Assembly: GCF_016464365.1 (NCBI RefSeq)
Contig: NZ_JADCUC010000003.1
Coordinates: 186,001 to 250,000 of the forward strand
Length of the DNA: 64,000 nt
From: Sandaracinobacteroides hominis
Lineage (GTDB): Bacteria; Pseudomonadota; Alphaproteobacteria; Sphingomonadales; Sphingomonadaceae
Direction of reading: 5' to 3'
The notes under the pieces are model-generated. The model did not search any database, had not been told where the DNA came from, and saw only the letters and a program-made list of their open reading frames with translations. Both the position numbers and the translations under genes were made by a program. Position 1 is the first letter of the stretch; each line of letters starts with the position of its first letter. Positions 1-8,965 of the stretch are shown one piece after another.

Positions 1-280
1 GCACCCCCACATGCGTGATCGCCTGCACCCGAAACGGGAAGCGCTGCAGCACATGCGCATAGCCATAGCCCAGCAGCAGCGTCGCCTGATAGAACAGCAT
101 CGCCGTGTTCCAGACGCTCGGCGAACCGCCCAGCACCGGCAACACCGCCCGCGCAAACAGCGGCTGGATCAGGAACAGCAGGAAACTGCCCAGAAACACG
201 ATTCCGGTGAACAACGGCCTGATCGGCAGGCGCGTGGCAATGCCCGGAGCAGCATCTTCCGGAGCAGTCATGGCATGCAT
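1..280 (-). CDS. Spermidine-synthase-like multi-spanning membrane protein, N-terminal part only
   Basis: The reading frame runs off the left edge, so only about 93 N-terminal residues are present. They contain a hydrophobic helix (TGIVFLGSFLLFLIQPLFA) followed by LPVLGGSPSVWNTAMLFYQA and a second membrane segment (TLLLGYGYAHVL). This pattern is typical of the membrane half of bacterial proteins annotated as fused MFS/spermidine synthase; the catalytic half would lie outside the window. The ATG at 278-280 has an AGGGGG ribosome site 10 nt upstream; a second in-frame ATG at 269-271 is possible. It starts 14 nt after the ogt stop, so it is probably co-transcribed with ogt. The true substrate is unknown. 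Confidence 0.7.
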   Translation of the reverse strand, partial: MHAMTAPEDAAPGIATRLPIRPLFTGIVFLGSFLLFLIQPLFARAVLPVLGGSPSVWNTAMLFYQATLLLGYGYAHVLQRFPFRVQAITHVGV

Positions 281-294
281 AAACGCGGGACCCC

Positions 295-819
295 CTATGG
301 GAATAATTCTATTTGTTCTTGTTTCCAGCCCTCATGCTGCAACAGCCAGGCCTTGGCTGCAAGGCCCCCTGCATAGCCGGTGAGGCTGCCATCGGCGCCG
401 ATCACCCGATGGCACGGCACCACGATCGCCAGCGGGTTGCGGCCGTTCGCCGTTCCCACCGCCCGTGCATTCGGTCCCGGCCCCGATGCAGCCCCGCCCA
501 GGGCGCGCGCAATATCGCCATAGCTGCGCGTTTCGCCCGCCGGAATCCGTCGCAGCTCCGCCCAGACGGCGCGCTCGAACGCACTGCCGAAACTGCCGGT
601 CCGCAAACCCTCCAGCGCCCGCAGCTCTCCGGCAAAATAGGCCGCAAACGCATCGGCCAGCTCACGCGGCGTCTCGCCCGGCACCGGCTCGCCCAATCCG
701 AACCGGTCCAGGCTCTTCTGCACCCGCGCCGGATCGGTGCGGAATTCAGCCGCCCACAGCACGCCGTCTGCATCGTGCACCAGCGCCATCGTCCCCACAG
801 GCGTGGCGATGGAGGACAA
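295..819 (-). CDS. ogt: Methylated-DNA--protein-cysteine S-methyltransferase
   Basis: A suicide DNA-repair protein that moves the alkyl group from O6-alkylguanine (and O4-alkylthymine) to its own cysteine. The C-terminal active-site motif VPCHRVIGADGSLTGYAGGL is complete, with the acceptor Cys in PCHRVI. The 174-aa length fits the Ogt/MGMT family with its degenerate N-terminal domain. The start is a TTG at 817-819, 8 nt after the rimO stop; the next Met lies ten residues in and would cut the first beta strand, so TTG is preferred although no strong ribosome site is visible. Probably read from the folE-rimO transcript. Confidence 0.92.
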   Translation of the reverse strand: MSSIATPVGTMALVHDADGVLWAAEFRTDPARVQKSLDRFGLGEPVPGETPRELADAFAAYFAGELRALEGLRTGSFGSAFERAVWAELRRIPAGETRSYGDIARALGGAASGPGPNARAVGTANGRNPLAIVVPCHRVIGADGSLTGYAGGLAAKAWLLQHEGWKQEQIELFP

Positions 820-827
820 GCGCCGCG

Positions 828-2171
828 TCAGGCCGGCACCCCGAACAGGTCGAACTCGTCGGCGTCCTCGATCAGCACCTTCAGGATATCGCCGGGCCTG
901 GCATCGGGCGCATCGCGCAGCAGCACATGCCCGTCGATCTCCGGCGCATCCGCCTTCGAACGCGCCGTCACGCCACCCTCGCCGTCCGCCTCATCGACGA
1001 TCACGTCCAGCGTCCGCCCGATCTTCGCCTGCAGCTTTGCTGCAGAGATTGCTGCGGCCTTTTCCATGAAGCGGTCGCGCCGTTCCTCGCGCACGTCGCG
1101 CGGCAAGGCGCCGGGCAATTCGTTCGCCGCTGCACCCGACACAGGCTCATAGGCAAAGCAGCCAACCCGATCCAGCTGCGCCTCGTCCAGCCAATCCAGC
1201 AGATACTGGAAGTCCGCCTCCGTCTCCCCCGGATAGCCCGCGATGAAGGTGGAACGGATGGCGATATCGGGCGCAATCGAACGCCAGTGCGCAATGCGCT
1301 CCAGCACCTTCGCCTCGTTCGCCGGCCGCCGCATGCTGCGCAGCACATTGGGCGAGGCATGCTGGAACGGAATGTCCAGATAGGGCAGGATCAACCCCTC
1401 CGCCATCAGCGGGATCAACTCGTCGACGCTGGCATAGGGATAGACATAGTGCAGCCGCACCCAAACTGGATCATGGGGGGCACCTAGCTTACCCAATTCC
1501 CGAGCAAGATCCGTGATATGCGCCCGCTGCTCGTCCTTGCCGAAACGCGCATGCCTGAGGTCGCGCCCATAGGCCGACGTGTCCTGGCTGATCACCAGCA
1601 GTTCCCGGGTCCCGGCCGCCACCAGCTTCTCCGCCTCGCGCAAAATCCCGTCCGGCCGCCGCGAAACCAGATCGCCGCGCAGGCTCGGAATGATGCAGAA
1701 GGCGCAGCGGTGGTTGCAGCCCTCGGAAATCTTCAGATAGCTGTAGTGCCGCGGCGTCAGCTTCAAACCGGCGTCCGGCACCAGGTCCAGAAACGGCTGC
1801 GGCGGCATCGGCGCCGCCTCGCGCACGGCGCCCACCACCTGCTCATATTGCTGCGGTCCGGTCACCGCCAGCACCTGCGGAAACCGCTCGGTAATCTGCG
1901 CCGCTTCCGCGCCCATGCAGCCCGTCACCACCACGCGTCCGTTCTCGGCAATCGCCTCGCCGATCGCCTCCAGGCTCTCCGCCTTGGCGCTGTCCAGGAA
2001 ACCGCAGGTGTTCACGATCACCACATCCGCCCCGGCATAGTCCGGAGACAGGCGATACCCCTCCGACCTGAGCGAGGTCAGGATGCGCTCGGAATCGACC
2101 AGCGCCTTGGGGCAGCCAAGCGAAACCATCCCCACGGTCTTGGGGGCAACAAGGTCAACAACGTCGGTCAT
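828..2171 (-). CDS. rimO: Ribosomal protein S12 (Asp) methylthiotransferase RimO
   Basis: Radical-SAM enzyme that adds a beta-methylthio group to the conserved aspartate of ribosomal protein S12. All expected parts are visible in 447 residues: an N-terminal UPF0004 domain with three cluster cysteines (SLGCPK, NTCGF, TGCMGA), the radical-SAM CxxxCxxC motif in CNHRCAFC, and a C-terminal TRAM domain. The [12 protein letters not shown] opening distinguishes RimO from the tRNA enzyme MiaB. The ATG at 2169-2171 is preceded by a GAGAG ribosome site. It follows folE by 5 nt and precedes ogt by 8 nt. Confidence 0.95.
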   Translation of the reverse strand: MTDVVDLVAPKTVGMVSLGCPKALVDSERILTSLRSEGYRLSPDYAGADVVIVNTCGFLDSAKAESLEAIGEAIAENGRVVVTGCMGAEAAQITERFPQVLAVTGPQQYEQVVGAVREAAPMPPQPFLDLVPDAGLKLTPRHYSYLKISEGCNHRCAFCIIPSLRGDLVSRRPDGILREAEKLVAAGTRELLVISQDTSAYGRDLRHARFGKDEQRAHITDLARELGKLGAPHDPVWVRLHYVYPYASVDELIPLMAEGLILPYLDIPFQHASPNVLRSMRRPANEAKVLERIAHWRSIAPDIAIRSTFIAGYPGETEADFQYLLDWLDEAQLDRVGCFAYEPVSGAAANELPGALPRDVREERRDRFMEKAAAISAAKLQAKIGRTLDVIVDEADGEGGVTARSKADAPEIDGHVLLRDAPDARPGDILKVLIEDADEFDLFGVPA

Positions 2172-2176
2172 GGCTC

Positions 2177-2803
2177 TCAGGAAGATCCAATTTTCATCAG
2201 CATCAGCACTTCCTTGCGGCTGCGCTCGTCATCACGGAAAACTCCCATCATCCGGCTCGTCGTCATCGTCACGCCAGAGGTATGAACCCCGCGCGCCGAC
2301 ATGCAGGCATGCGTCGCCTCGATCACCACGGCCACCCCGCGCGGATCGAGCCCGGCCTGGATGGTATCGGCAATCTCGGCGGTCAGCCGTTCCTGCACCT
2401 GCAGCCGCCGGGCAAAACCCAGCGCCACGCGGGCCAGCTTGGAGATGCCCACCACCCGATCGCTCGGCAGATAGGCAATGTGAATCTTGCCGATGATCGG
2501 CGCCATATGATGTTCACAATGGGACTGAAACGGGATGTCGCGCAAAAGCACGATCTCGTCATAGCCCCCCACCTCTTCAAAGGTGCGCGCCAGATGCGCC
2601 ATCGGATCAACCTGATAGCCCTCGAAATACTCGCGATAGGCGCGCGCCACGCGCCCCGGCGTATCGATCAGCCCCTCGCGCGCCGGATCATCCCCCGCCC
2701 AGCGGATCAACGTCCGAACGGCCTCCAGCACCTCGGTCGGAATGGCCGCATCGCGGTCCGCTCCGTTCAGGGTTTCATCGTCGTGAAGGTGAAAATCCGC
2801 CAT
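2177..2803 (-). CDS. folE: GTP cyclohydrolase I
   Basis: Converts GTP to 7,8-dihydroneopterin triphosphate, the first step of folate (and pterin) synthesis, in the cytoplasm. The 208-aa protein carries the zinc and active-site signature [19 protein letters not shown] and the later [15 protein letters not shown] segment with the second zinc cysteine. Length is normal. First gene of a probable folE-rimO-ogt operon on the minus strand; its upstream side faces the tRNA-Thr gene. folP lies far away at 55.9 kb, so folate genes are not clustered here. Confidence 0.96.
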   Translation of the reverse strand: MADFHLHDDETLNGADRDAAIPTEVLEAVRTLIRWAGDDPAREGLIDTPGRVARAYREYFEGYQVDPMAHLARTFEEVGGYDEIVLLRDIPFQSHCEHHMAPIIGKIHIAYLPSDRVVGISKLARVALGFARRLQVQERLTAEIADTIQAGLDPRGVAVVIEATHACMSARGVHTSGVTMTTSRMMGVFRDDERSRKEVLMLMKIGSS

Positions 2804-2867
2804 TGCCCGCCAATCCGTTAAGGCGCCTATCTAGGGACAAGGCGCCAACGGGGCAATGCCGGCCATC

Positions 2868-2896
2868 TTGCACCGCCCAGACCCCTGCCCTATGGC
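2868..2896 (+). promoter_or_regulatory. Candidate sigma-70 promoter for tRNA-Thr
   Basis: TTGCAC and TATGGC hexamers are separated by 17 bp and end 9 bp before the first tRNA base, the distance expected for transcription starting just upstream of a tRNA. The fit to consensus is moderate and no experiment is implied. Confidence 0.4.
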
Positions 2897-2905
2897 GCCC
2901 CGACG

Positions 2906-2958
<53 letters not shown>

Positions 2959-2981
<23 letters not shown>

Positions 2982-3019
2982 TTTCACGTCCGCCGACGTC
3001 CACCCGTGTCATTGCAACC
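2959..3019 (+). repeat. attL: left direct repeat of the genomic island
   Basis: From TTCGATTCCTGCAGCC in the tRNA T-arm through CATTTCACGTCCGCC to CATTGCAACC, this stretch recurs at 22408-22463. The right copy lacks 5 bases of the acceptor end (GGCAC) and has one substitution (G/C). Repeats of a tRNA 3' end flanking an integrase island mark the attachment sites. Unusually, about 40 bp of the repeat lies beyond the tRNA. Confidence 0.85.
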
Positions 3020-3092
3020 CACGGAAAACAGGCGTATTTTCCTACATATCGGCCAGTGAAGTTCGCTGACGTCCAGCTGCAGCCAACGTCAT

Positions 3093-3167
3093 TTGGGGGC
3101 CACTTTTGGGGCCTTTTGGGGGCCAAATTGGGGGCCACTTTTTGCCTCCCGATTCTGTGGCCCCCAA
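3093..3167 (+). promoter_or_regulatory. Cluster of GGGGGCC repeats, probable integrase arm sites (left)
   Basis: TTGGGGGCCAC occurs at 3093-3103 and 3128-3138, and inverted as GTGGCCCCCAA at 3157-3167; variants TTGGGGCC (3106-3113) and TTGGGGGCCAA (3116-3125) lie between. The 19-mer at 3118-3136 (GGGGGCCAAATTGGGGGCC) is repeated exactly at 22333-22351 near the right end. Short clustered repeats next to the integrase gene and again inside the other end are the usual arrangement of arm-type binding sites for tyrosine integrases. The assignment is inferred from position and pattern. Confidence 0.55.
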
Positions 3168-3199
3168 ATCGAGGTTTTTATGTGGGAGTTCAGATTGTT

Positions 3200-4441
3200 A
3201 TGGCGCTCACGGAAATCGCAATTCGGGCCGCAAAAGGGCGTGAAAAGCCGTATAAAATGACCGATAGTGGGGGCCTGTATCTGCTGGTGCAGCCAAACGG
3301 CTCCAAATACTGGCGGCAAAAGTACCGGAGGCTTGGCCGTGAGGGAAAGCTAAGTATCGGAAATTACCCGGATATCAGCCTTCGGGAAGCCCGAAAAAGG
3401 AGCGTGGCGGCCAAGGAGCAACTGGCAGCACACAAAGACCCGGTACGGGAAAAACAGAAGGCAATTCAGGAAGCGCAGCTGCTCGCAACAAACACGTTCG
3501 AGCTGGTTGCCGCTGAATATTGTGAGCGACGCAGGACGGATGGGTACAGGCCGTGGGCTCCTGCCACGGCTAAGCGCTGCACGTTTCTGCTGGCCCATCT
3601 GCATGGCTCAATCGGGCACCTGCCTGTGACGGACATCGCACCGATCGATGTGCTCAAGGCATGTCGCAAGCTGGAGAAGCGTAAGAAGCTGGAGAGTGCC
3701 CGTCGAGCCCTTCAACTGGCCAGCGCCGTATTCCGCTATGCAGTCGCCACTGCGAGACTTCCATCGGACCCTACTCGGGATTTGAAGGGGGCGCTCGCAA
3801 CGCCGCGGGTCACCCATTATGCCGCGATCCTGGAGCCTGACGGTGTCGGCGAATTGCTGCGCGCAATCGACGGCTATGAAGGGTTTGGTATCACCAAGCA
3901 GGCGTTGCAGCTGGCAGCGCACACATTCGTTCGACCGGGCGAACTCCGCCATGCCGAATGGAAGGAGATCGATTTCGAAACCTCTGTGTGGACGATACCG
4001 GCGCAGAAGATGAAAATGCGCAAGCCACACCATGTCCCGCTTTCACGACAATCGCTTGAGCTGCTGAAAGAGATGCGGTCGATTACGGGGTACTCTGGTT
4101 ACGTGTTCCCGTCAGTGCGCAGCCGGAAGCGACCCATGAGCGAAAACACCATCAATGGTGGCCTCAGGCGTCTTGGCTACAAGAGCGAGGAAATGACGGG
4201 ACACGGCTTCCGGGCAATGGCCAGCACGTTGCTCAATGAATCCGGAAAATGGTCGTCGGACGCGATCGAGCGGGCACTTGCCCATGGCGACAAGGACAGG
4301 ATCCGGGCGGCCTATCACCGGGGCGCGCATTGGAAGGAGCGGGTCGAGATGGCACAATGGTGGTCGGACTATCTGGACGAATTGCGCGAAGAAGGGCGGG
4401 ATGAGCGCAAAAGCTCCAGAAAGGCCGGTGGCAAACGTTGA
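3200..4441 (+). CDS. int: Tyrosine recombinase (P4-type island integrase)
   Basis: A 413-aa integrase expected to catalyse integration and excision of the island at the tRNA-Thr site. Residues 1-90 form the arm-binding domain seen in P4-like integrases (LTEIAIRAAKGREKPYKMTD, then DSGGLYLLVQPNG); about 95-190 is the core-binding domain; the catalytic domain shows Arg245 (VRPGELR), His278, HxxR at 335-338 (HGFR), His362 and the nucleophile Tyr372 (AAYHRG). The ATG at 3200 is chosen because it starts the conserved N-terminus; the open frame continues upstream into the tRNA but has no family similarity there. It points away from the tRNA, as usual. All catalytic residues are present, so it may be active. 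Confidence 0.93.
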   Translation: MALTEIAIRAAKGREKPYKMTDSGGLYLLVQPNGSKYWRQKYRRLGREGKLSIGNYPDISLREARKRSVAAKEQLAAHKDPVREKQKAIQEAQLLATNTFELVAAEYCERRRTDGYRPWAPATAKRCTFLLAHLHGSIGHLPVTDIAPIDVLKACRKLEKRKKLESARRALQLASAVFRYAVATARLPSDPTRDLKGALATPRVTHYAAILEPDGVGELLRAIDGYEGFGITKQALQLAAHTFVRPGELRHAEWKEIDFETSVWTIPAQKMKMRKPHHVPLSRQSLELLKEMRSITGYSGYVFPSVRSRKRPMSENTINGGLRRLGYKSEEMTGHGFRAMASTLLNESGKWSSDAIERALAHGDKDRIRAAYHRGAHWKERVEMAQWWSDYLDELREEGRDERKSSRKAGGKR

Positions 4442-4673
4442 TTGCTTTTTGACCTTCACATTTCGCCAACATCTCGGACATTCGCGCCGCTTATTCCCCC
4501 ACCCGGAACCGGTCATTCATTCAGATTGTTCGAACTGATTTCGTGCAGGCGTTACGTGTCGTGAGCGTCGCCATCTCCGCGGTGTACATGAGCCTGCGTG
4601 TCGTAGGCACGGGTAGGTCGTTGCCAGCGTCTTGCGGAAGCTCTCTGGGTCGCACTTGCTCCCGAAGTACGGG

Positions 4674-5423
4674 TTATGTTACAGCATTCTGCAGTTGGTG
4701 ATTGAGATAGCGTGCCGCCGAACCCACCCAAGCGCGCAATTCAGCAATTGAAGCCGGCGAATTTGCGTGGGTGGTGCAATCATTGTGGTCGCCCTTCCAG
4801 CCCTCGCCCTTCATCCAGCCGATGGCGGCAGCGGGTAAATGAAGGTGGGATAGCCAGGTCTTGCACGCAGGCGCTTTCTCCTCGTTCAGTTCAGCCAAAT
4901 CAATAACCTGCGGTTCGGTGGGAATCGCAGGCGCAGCCGAGAAGCCGGGCATTGCATCTACTTGCCAATGTGGATGTGCATGGACCAACGCCTCAAATGA
5001 TCCGGAATCGCTGCGCCCAACCCATTCTAAGCGCAACAGTTGACGTGCGTCGCCTTCGATTTCGAGTTTCCTGCTGCCCGGCCGCTTGCGGCCTGAAAAC
5101 ACAATGATCTGCGCGCTGCAAAAGCGAAACTTCTTGCCCGAGCCCGCCCAATCAAATGAGACCCCGACCATCAACACCTCGCTGCGATCCATCGGGACCG
5201 GGAACACGTCGATATCGTTTCCCCGCAGATTGCGAGCTCGGGCACCATACTCCGAGTTGTCCACCAGACGATAACTGTCCACGGTCTGGGCGCCCATGGC
5301 CGCGTATTTCTGGCAATTGAGGTGCCGGTTGTTGCCGAGCTCGAAGGCGGTCCGGACATCGCCCCCGATGGACGTGTGAAACTGATGCAGCTCCTTCTGA
5401 TCGACAATCAGCGGCTTTTCCAT
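4674..5423 (-). CDS. Unknown 249-aa protein paired with a DNA methylase
   Basis: No family is recognised with confidence. The ATG lies 7 nt after the stop of the upstream methylase, so the two are very probably translated from one message. Visible features: mixed alpha/beta composition, a strand-rich centre (FRFCSAQIIVFSG, then QLLRLEWVGR), an AHPHWQVD motif at about residues 147-154, and a LHLPAAAIGWM helix near the C-terminus. There is no membrane segment or signal peptide. By position it could be the restriction or effector half of a modification-based defence pair, but no PD-(D/E)xK, HNH or PLD motif can be pointed to. Confidence 0.75.
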   Translation of the reverse strand: MEKPLIVDQKELHQFHTSIGGDVRTAFELGNNRHLNCQKYAAMGAQTVDSYRLVDNSEYGARARNLRGNDIDVFPVPMDRSEVLMVGVSFDWAGSGKKFRFCSAQIIVFSGRKRPGSRKLEIEGDARQLLRLEWVGRSDSGSFEALVHAHPHWQVDAMPGFSAAPAIPTEPQVIDLAELNEEKAPACKTWLSHLHLPAAAIGWMKGEGWKGDHNDCTTHANSPASIAELRAWVGSAARYLNHQLQNAVT

Positions 5424-5430
5424 GTCGGGC

Positions 5431-7863
5431 TTAGTCCAGCGCGCTCAGATCGAACCCGTAGCAGCGCGCAGCGAACTCGTTACGGGCGCGAATATCAGGG
5501 AACTTCCTGTCCCAATTTGCGATCTCGTCACCAAGACCGGGGCTCGTCACCAGCAGCTCAGGGATGAGCGGAACCGGGATTTTCTTGATCAGGTTCTGCT
5601 GCAGATTGATCTGACCGCCCGAAGAGTTGGTGGAATATTCGCGCGCGACCTGGAAAAAAACGTCTGAGGAGAAAAGCACGCAGTAGAGCTGCAAAGTCTC
5701 AACGAGCCCGTCGCCGCCAAAAGCGCGGGTAGCCTCCAATTTGAGCCGTCGCTTGGGAAACCAAGCATAACCTTGCACCACCGCATATCGACCATGCTCG
5801 TCGACGGCAAAGCCGTCGTTTTTGACCCATTGCCGGCTAACGATGCGCGGTTCGTCGCTTTGGCGCCAGGAATTGCGAGCTTCGGAAGGTAGCCACCAGC
5901 GCTCGCCGGTTCTCTTGCGACCGGCGAGAAACGCCTTTGCGCTCTCCAGGTGCGTCTCCAGATAGCGGGGGAACTTAGCTCTGAGTTCTTCCTCGGTTTG
6001 AATATCGCTACCGGCCTCGAAATAGTAAGAAGAGGGCGAGATTTCTCCCCCTACAATATCCTGCTTTTCTGCAACTGGACGGAAGCCATTGCGCTCAGAC
6101 TTTGGCAACTGCTGCAGATCTTCTTCCGATATGATGAGAGCTTCGCGATGTCCGGCTCGGACGCCAGTCTTGATGTCGAACAGGTCATCGATTCGTGTGT
6201 CGAGCTGACGAAGCTTCTCGAACGCTTGCGGCGGAAGCAACCGCGGAGCCGGCAGCCAATTGGCCCGATCGGCGATCTCGTCTGAAAAGAGCCGATAAAC
6301 GCTCCAGGGCTGTGACGGCGCACCGTTTTTGGCGACGACCGCCGACGGCTCGCGACGCAATTGGCGCAAGGCGGCCGACGCAGCACCCGTCGTTTCTGAA
6401 GCCCAGATCATTCTGGTGCCAGCGTCTGCTTCATCGAGATTTGCGCCTTTCTCGAGCATGACCGCAGCGACATTGACCGTCGCGAACCGGAAAAGCGTAT
6501 GGTCGCCAAGGACAGCGATCATCCGGGGCGCTGCCTTCTCCAAGACACTGTTGCGCCAAGCGGCAGCGGACTCTCCAGCCACGACCCCGACCGGCAGCAA
6601 GTTTGTGAGAATTGCGCCCGGCTTTGCGGCATGCAGGGCTCGCTCGACAAACGCGATGCTGAGATCGGGCCTGTTGCGATAGGCCTCGCCCAGCACTGTT
6701 CGCAGTCGATCTTGCTGGTCTTTGCCCATATCGAGCCAGGACTGATATGGCGGATTCATGAGCACGACGTCCGCCGCAACCGGCACAAAATCGGGATCGA
6801 GAAAGTCGCGTTGCTCGATCAGTGAGGTCACAGTGATGCTAGGATGGTCGCGCTTTGCGCAGGCAATGGCGAACTTTGTGCAGGTGACCGCAGTCGGTGA
6901 GATGTCATAGCCAACGAGATGAAGCTCGCCAGCCCAACCTAGGCGCCCCAGCGCCGCGATGGTCTCAGTAAGAAATGAGCCCGAGCCACATGCATAATCC
7001 GCCACTGTGAGCGAAATCATTCCGGGGCGCAGGCGAATGGCCACGCTCTGTTCGGCAAGGATGCGCGCAAGTCCGATCGGCGTATAAGCCACGCCTTTGA
7101 GCGAATGAGGGCGCACCGAGATCCGGACACTCGGCAATCCAAAAAGCTGCCCCTGCCCAGTCGGAGGAGGAGGAACCAGCTGAGCCGCTTGAAAGAGTTC
7201 GGCGCCGGCATGTCGCACTGTCAAATCGATGTTGAGCGCGCGGCCGTTCTGGCCGTTGGTCAACAGCTGTTCGAAAAACCGCGCCGCGACATCTTCCGTG
7301 ATTTGTGCGGCGCCCATATTGTCAGGTGACAGGTCGAATTCGGTCGCGACATCATCTAGGTTTGCCAGCATTCCCGCGAGATCGGCCGCGCCGGCCTGAG
7401 GATTTGAAAGCTTGAGCGAAAGAAGAGCAAGGAATGCTGTGAGCTGTTCATCGGCGCATCCGGCCGACACCGCGCGCAAAGCCTGAAAACTTCCGATTAC
7501 ATGATCGACCACGTCATCGCTGCTGGAACTCGAACGCTCCAGATACGCCAGAAAACCGTTCAGGTCTTGCTCCACCGACGTCCGAGTGATGGCCTGGGTC
7601 CCGCGCCGATTGGAAAAAGAGACCGTCACCTGGTTCTGCTCGAGCAGGACATGATGCCGCATCATGGAAGACCAAGACCAATCCGCTCCCTGTTCCCTTG
7701 CGGCATCATCAAAGCCGTTTTGTACGGTGGCGTCCGAAAATACAAAACTCCCCGCTATGCCGTCCAGCATAGCGCTATGCGCGGTGCGTGCATCGTGATC
7801 GCCAAACAAAGGCGACAGTGCCAAGCCCAGTTCTTGCGACCAGATACTCTGAATGTTCGACAT
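5431..7863 (-). CDS. N6-adenine DNA methyltransferase, Eco57I/TaqI-like
   Basis: An 810-aa class I methylase predicted to transfer methyl from S-adenosylmethionine to adenine N6. The SAM motif ADYACGSGSF is at about residues 288-297 and the catalytic NPPY at 370-373; a YTP motif at about 260 precedes them as in type I, IIG and TaqI enzymes. Residues 1-240 are a helical N-terminal extension of unknown role. The C-terminal third resembles a TaqI-type target-recognition domain, ending in SSGGQINLQQNLIKKIPVP. No nuclease motif is seen in the N-terminus, so a fused type IIG enzyme is not supported. It is followed by an unknown gene at 4674-5423, and the pair is probably a defence operon. Confidence 0.85.
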   Translation of the reverse strand: MSNIQSIWSQELGLALSPLFGDHDARTAHSAMLDGIAGSFVFSDATVQNGFDDAAREQGADWSWSSMMRHHVLLEQNQVTVSFSNRRGTQAITRTSVEQDLNGFLAYLERSSSSSDDVVDHVIGSFQALRAVSAGCADEQLTAFLALLSLKLSNPQAGAADLAGMLANLDDVATEFDLSPDNMGAAQITEDVAARFFEQLLTNGQNGRALNIDLTVRHAGAELFQAAQLVPPPPTGQGQLFGLPSVRISVRPHSLKGVAYTPIGLARILAEQSVAIRLRPGMISLTVADYACGSGSFLTETIAALGRLGWAGELHLVGYDISPTAVTCTKFAIACAKRDHPSITVTSLIEQRDFLDPDFVPVAADVVLMNPPYQSWLDMGKDQQDRLRTVLGEAYRNRPDLSIAFVERALHAAKPGAILTNLLPVGVVAGESAAAWRNSVLEKAAPRMIAVLGDHTLFRFATVNVAAVMLEKGANLDEADAGTRMIWASETTGAASAALRQLRREPSAVVAKNGAPSQPWSVYRLFSDEIADRANWLPAPRLLPPQAFEKLRQLDTRIDDLFDIKTGVRAGHREALIISEEDLQQLPKSERNGFRPVAEKQDIVGGEISPSSYYFEAGSDIQTEEELRAKFPRYLETHLESAKAFLAGRKRTGERWWLPSEARNSWRQSDEPRIVSRQWVKNDGFAVDEHGRYAVVQGYAWFPKRRLKLEATRAFGGDGLVETLQLYCVLFSSDVFFQVAREYSTNSSGGQINLQQNLIKKIPVPLIPELLVTSPGLGDEIANWDRKFPDIRARNEFAARCYGFDLSALD

Positions 7864-8273
7864 CTCGCCGCCTCAAAAACAATATGCAGACGACTACATT
7901 GTTGCGAATCCGACCACAAGCCTTTTGTCACTAGTTTTTTCACGGCAATTTGGGGCGTTCGTCGGGCACAATACGTCTTGGGCGATAAGAACATAAAGAG
8001 AACAAAAATGCAAGAAGTTGTTGCTCTTGGTCGAGTTCACCGTTCGGGCTTGCCGGGAAGGGGACGGTCGGTGCCGCCAACTTTTGGGAAGGCGGTGCAG
8101 TCCGCGCGTAAAATCTCAGCGTAACCGATGCAGGCTTTTTGGTCCGCAATCGAAAGAGGGTGCGCTACCAGCCCAGAATCTCGGGCACGGTAAATTTGTG
8201 CATTGTTCTTCGTTTTTTCGCCACGACGCATCATCTAGCAGGGTCGTGCGCCAGATGAGGCCTCATGCCGTAC
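7864..8273. other. Intergenic stretch between two defence-type operons
   Basis: 410 bp without a convincing gene. It is AT-richer than the core chromosome just upstream of the methylase start (7870-7960), where its promoter should lie. Short open frames on both strands show no recognisable protein features. Confidence 0.5.
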
Positions 8274-8963
8274 TTAGAAGCCGAGATAGGCACGGGCCTG
8301 GCCCATATTCGTCGCATATGCGAGGTTGGTCCGCGCGAAGTCGGGTTGGAGGTCGGGTTTCAAGGCTCGGCCCTCCTGATATTCTTTGGAATTCGAAGAC
8401 AGGAAGACTGCGTTCGCAAGCAACCCCTCGCCGCGCAAAACGCTCATAGTCTCAAGATACGTTTCAAGGACGATACAGTCCTTGATGGAGTCCTTGCCTC
8501 GGCGAGCCGGTGCTATGTTGCGGTTTACACGATCTATGGCCCGATTGTTGATGTCGGCCGAACCGGGCGACCGATACGAAATGTCGAGCACGCGGCCGAC
8601 AATCTGTCTCGCCGATGCGGTAACGGCATCAAAATGGAGGAGATCAATCGGAACCGGCGGAAGAAGTGTTCCGTGGATTTCGTTGACCTGCTCAACTCGT
8701 TGGCGAAGCCGTTCGACCGCCGCTCGAGCCTCTGCCTGGATGGGATGATCGTGGTCGTTGAACTCTCGTTCGACCTGCTCGGCGACGATGCACACAATTT
8801 CGCCGGCTTCCATTCGGTCGACCAGGTTGATGGCCACCTCGCGATGGTGGGGATGGCTGTCATCGCGGGTCGGATCGCGCATGATGTCGAGCACCGAACA
8901 TGTGTCGATGCACAGCACCGGCACTCCGAGCGCAGCGATCGCCTGAAGGTCGAAGATCTGCAC
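8274..8963 (-). CDS. PIN-like domain nuclease (DUF4935 type)
   Basis: A 229-aa protein with the layout of PIN-like RNases: first acidic strand LCIDTCSVLDIMR (about 17-29), a central acidic helix (VAEQVEREFNDHDHP), and the later RRGKDSIKDCIVLETYL and AVFLSSNSKEY blocks that complete the acidic pocket. These match the PIN-like family often called DUF4935. It starts at a GTG 2 nt after the stop of the preceding gene, so the two are coupled. Predicted to cut RNA when triggered; likely a toxin or defence effector. No antitoxin of known type adjoins it. Confidence 0.72.
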   Translation of the reverse strand: MQIFDLQAIAALGVPVLCIDTCSVLDIMRDPTRDDSHPHHREVAINLVDRMEAGEIVCIVAEQVEREFNDHDHPIQAEARAAVERLRQRVEQVNEIHGTLLPPVPIDLLHFDAVTASARQIVGRVLDISYRSPGSADINNRAIDRVNRNIAPARRGKDSIKDCIVLETYLETMSVLRGEGLLANAVFLSSNSKEYQEGRALKPDLQPDFARTNLAYATNMGQARAYLGF

Positions 8964-8965
8964 GT

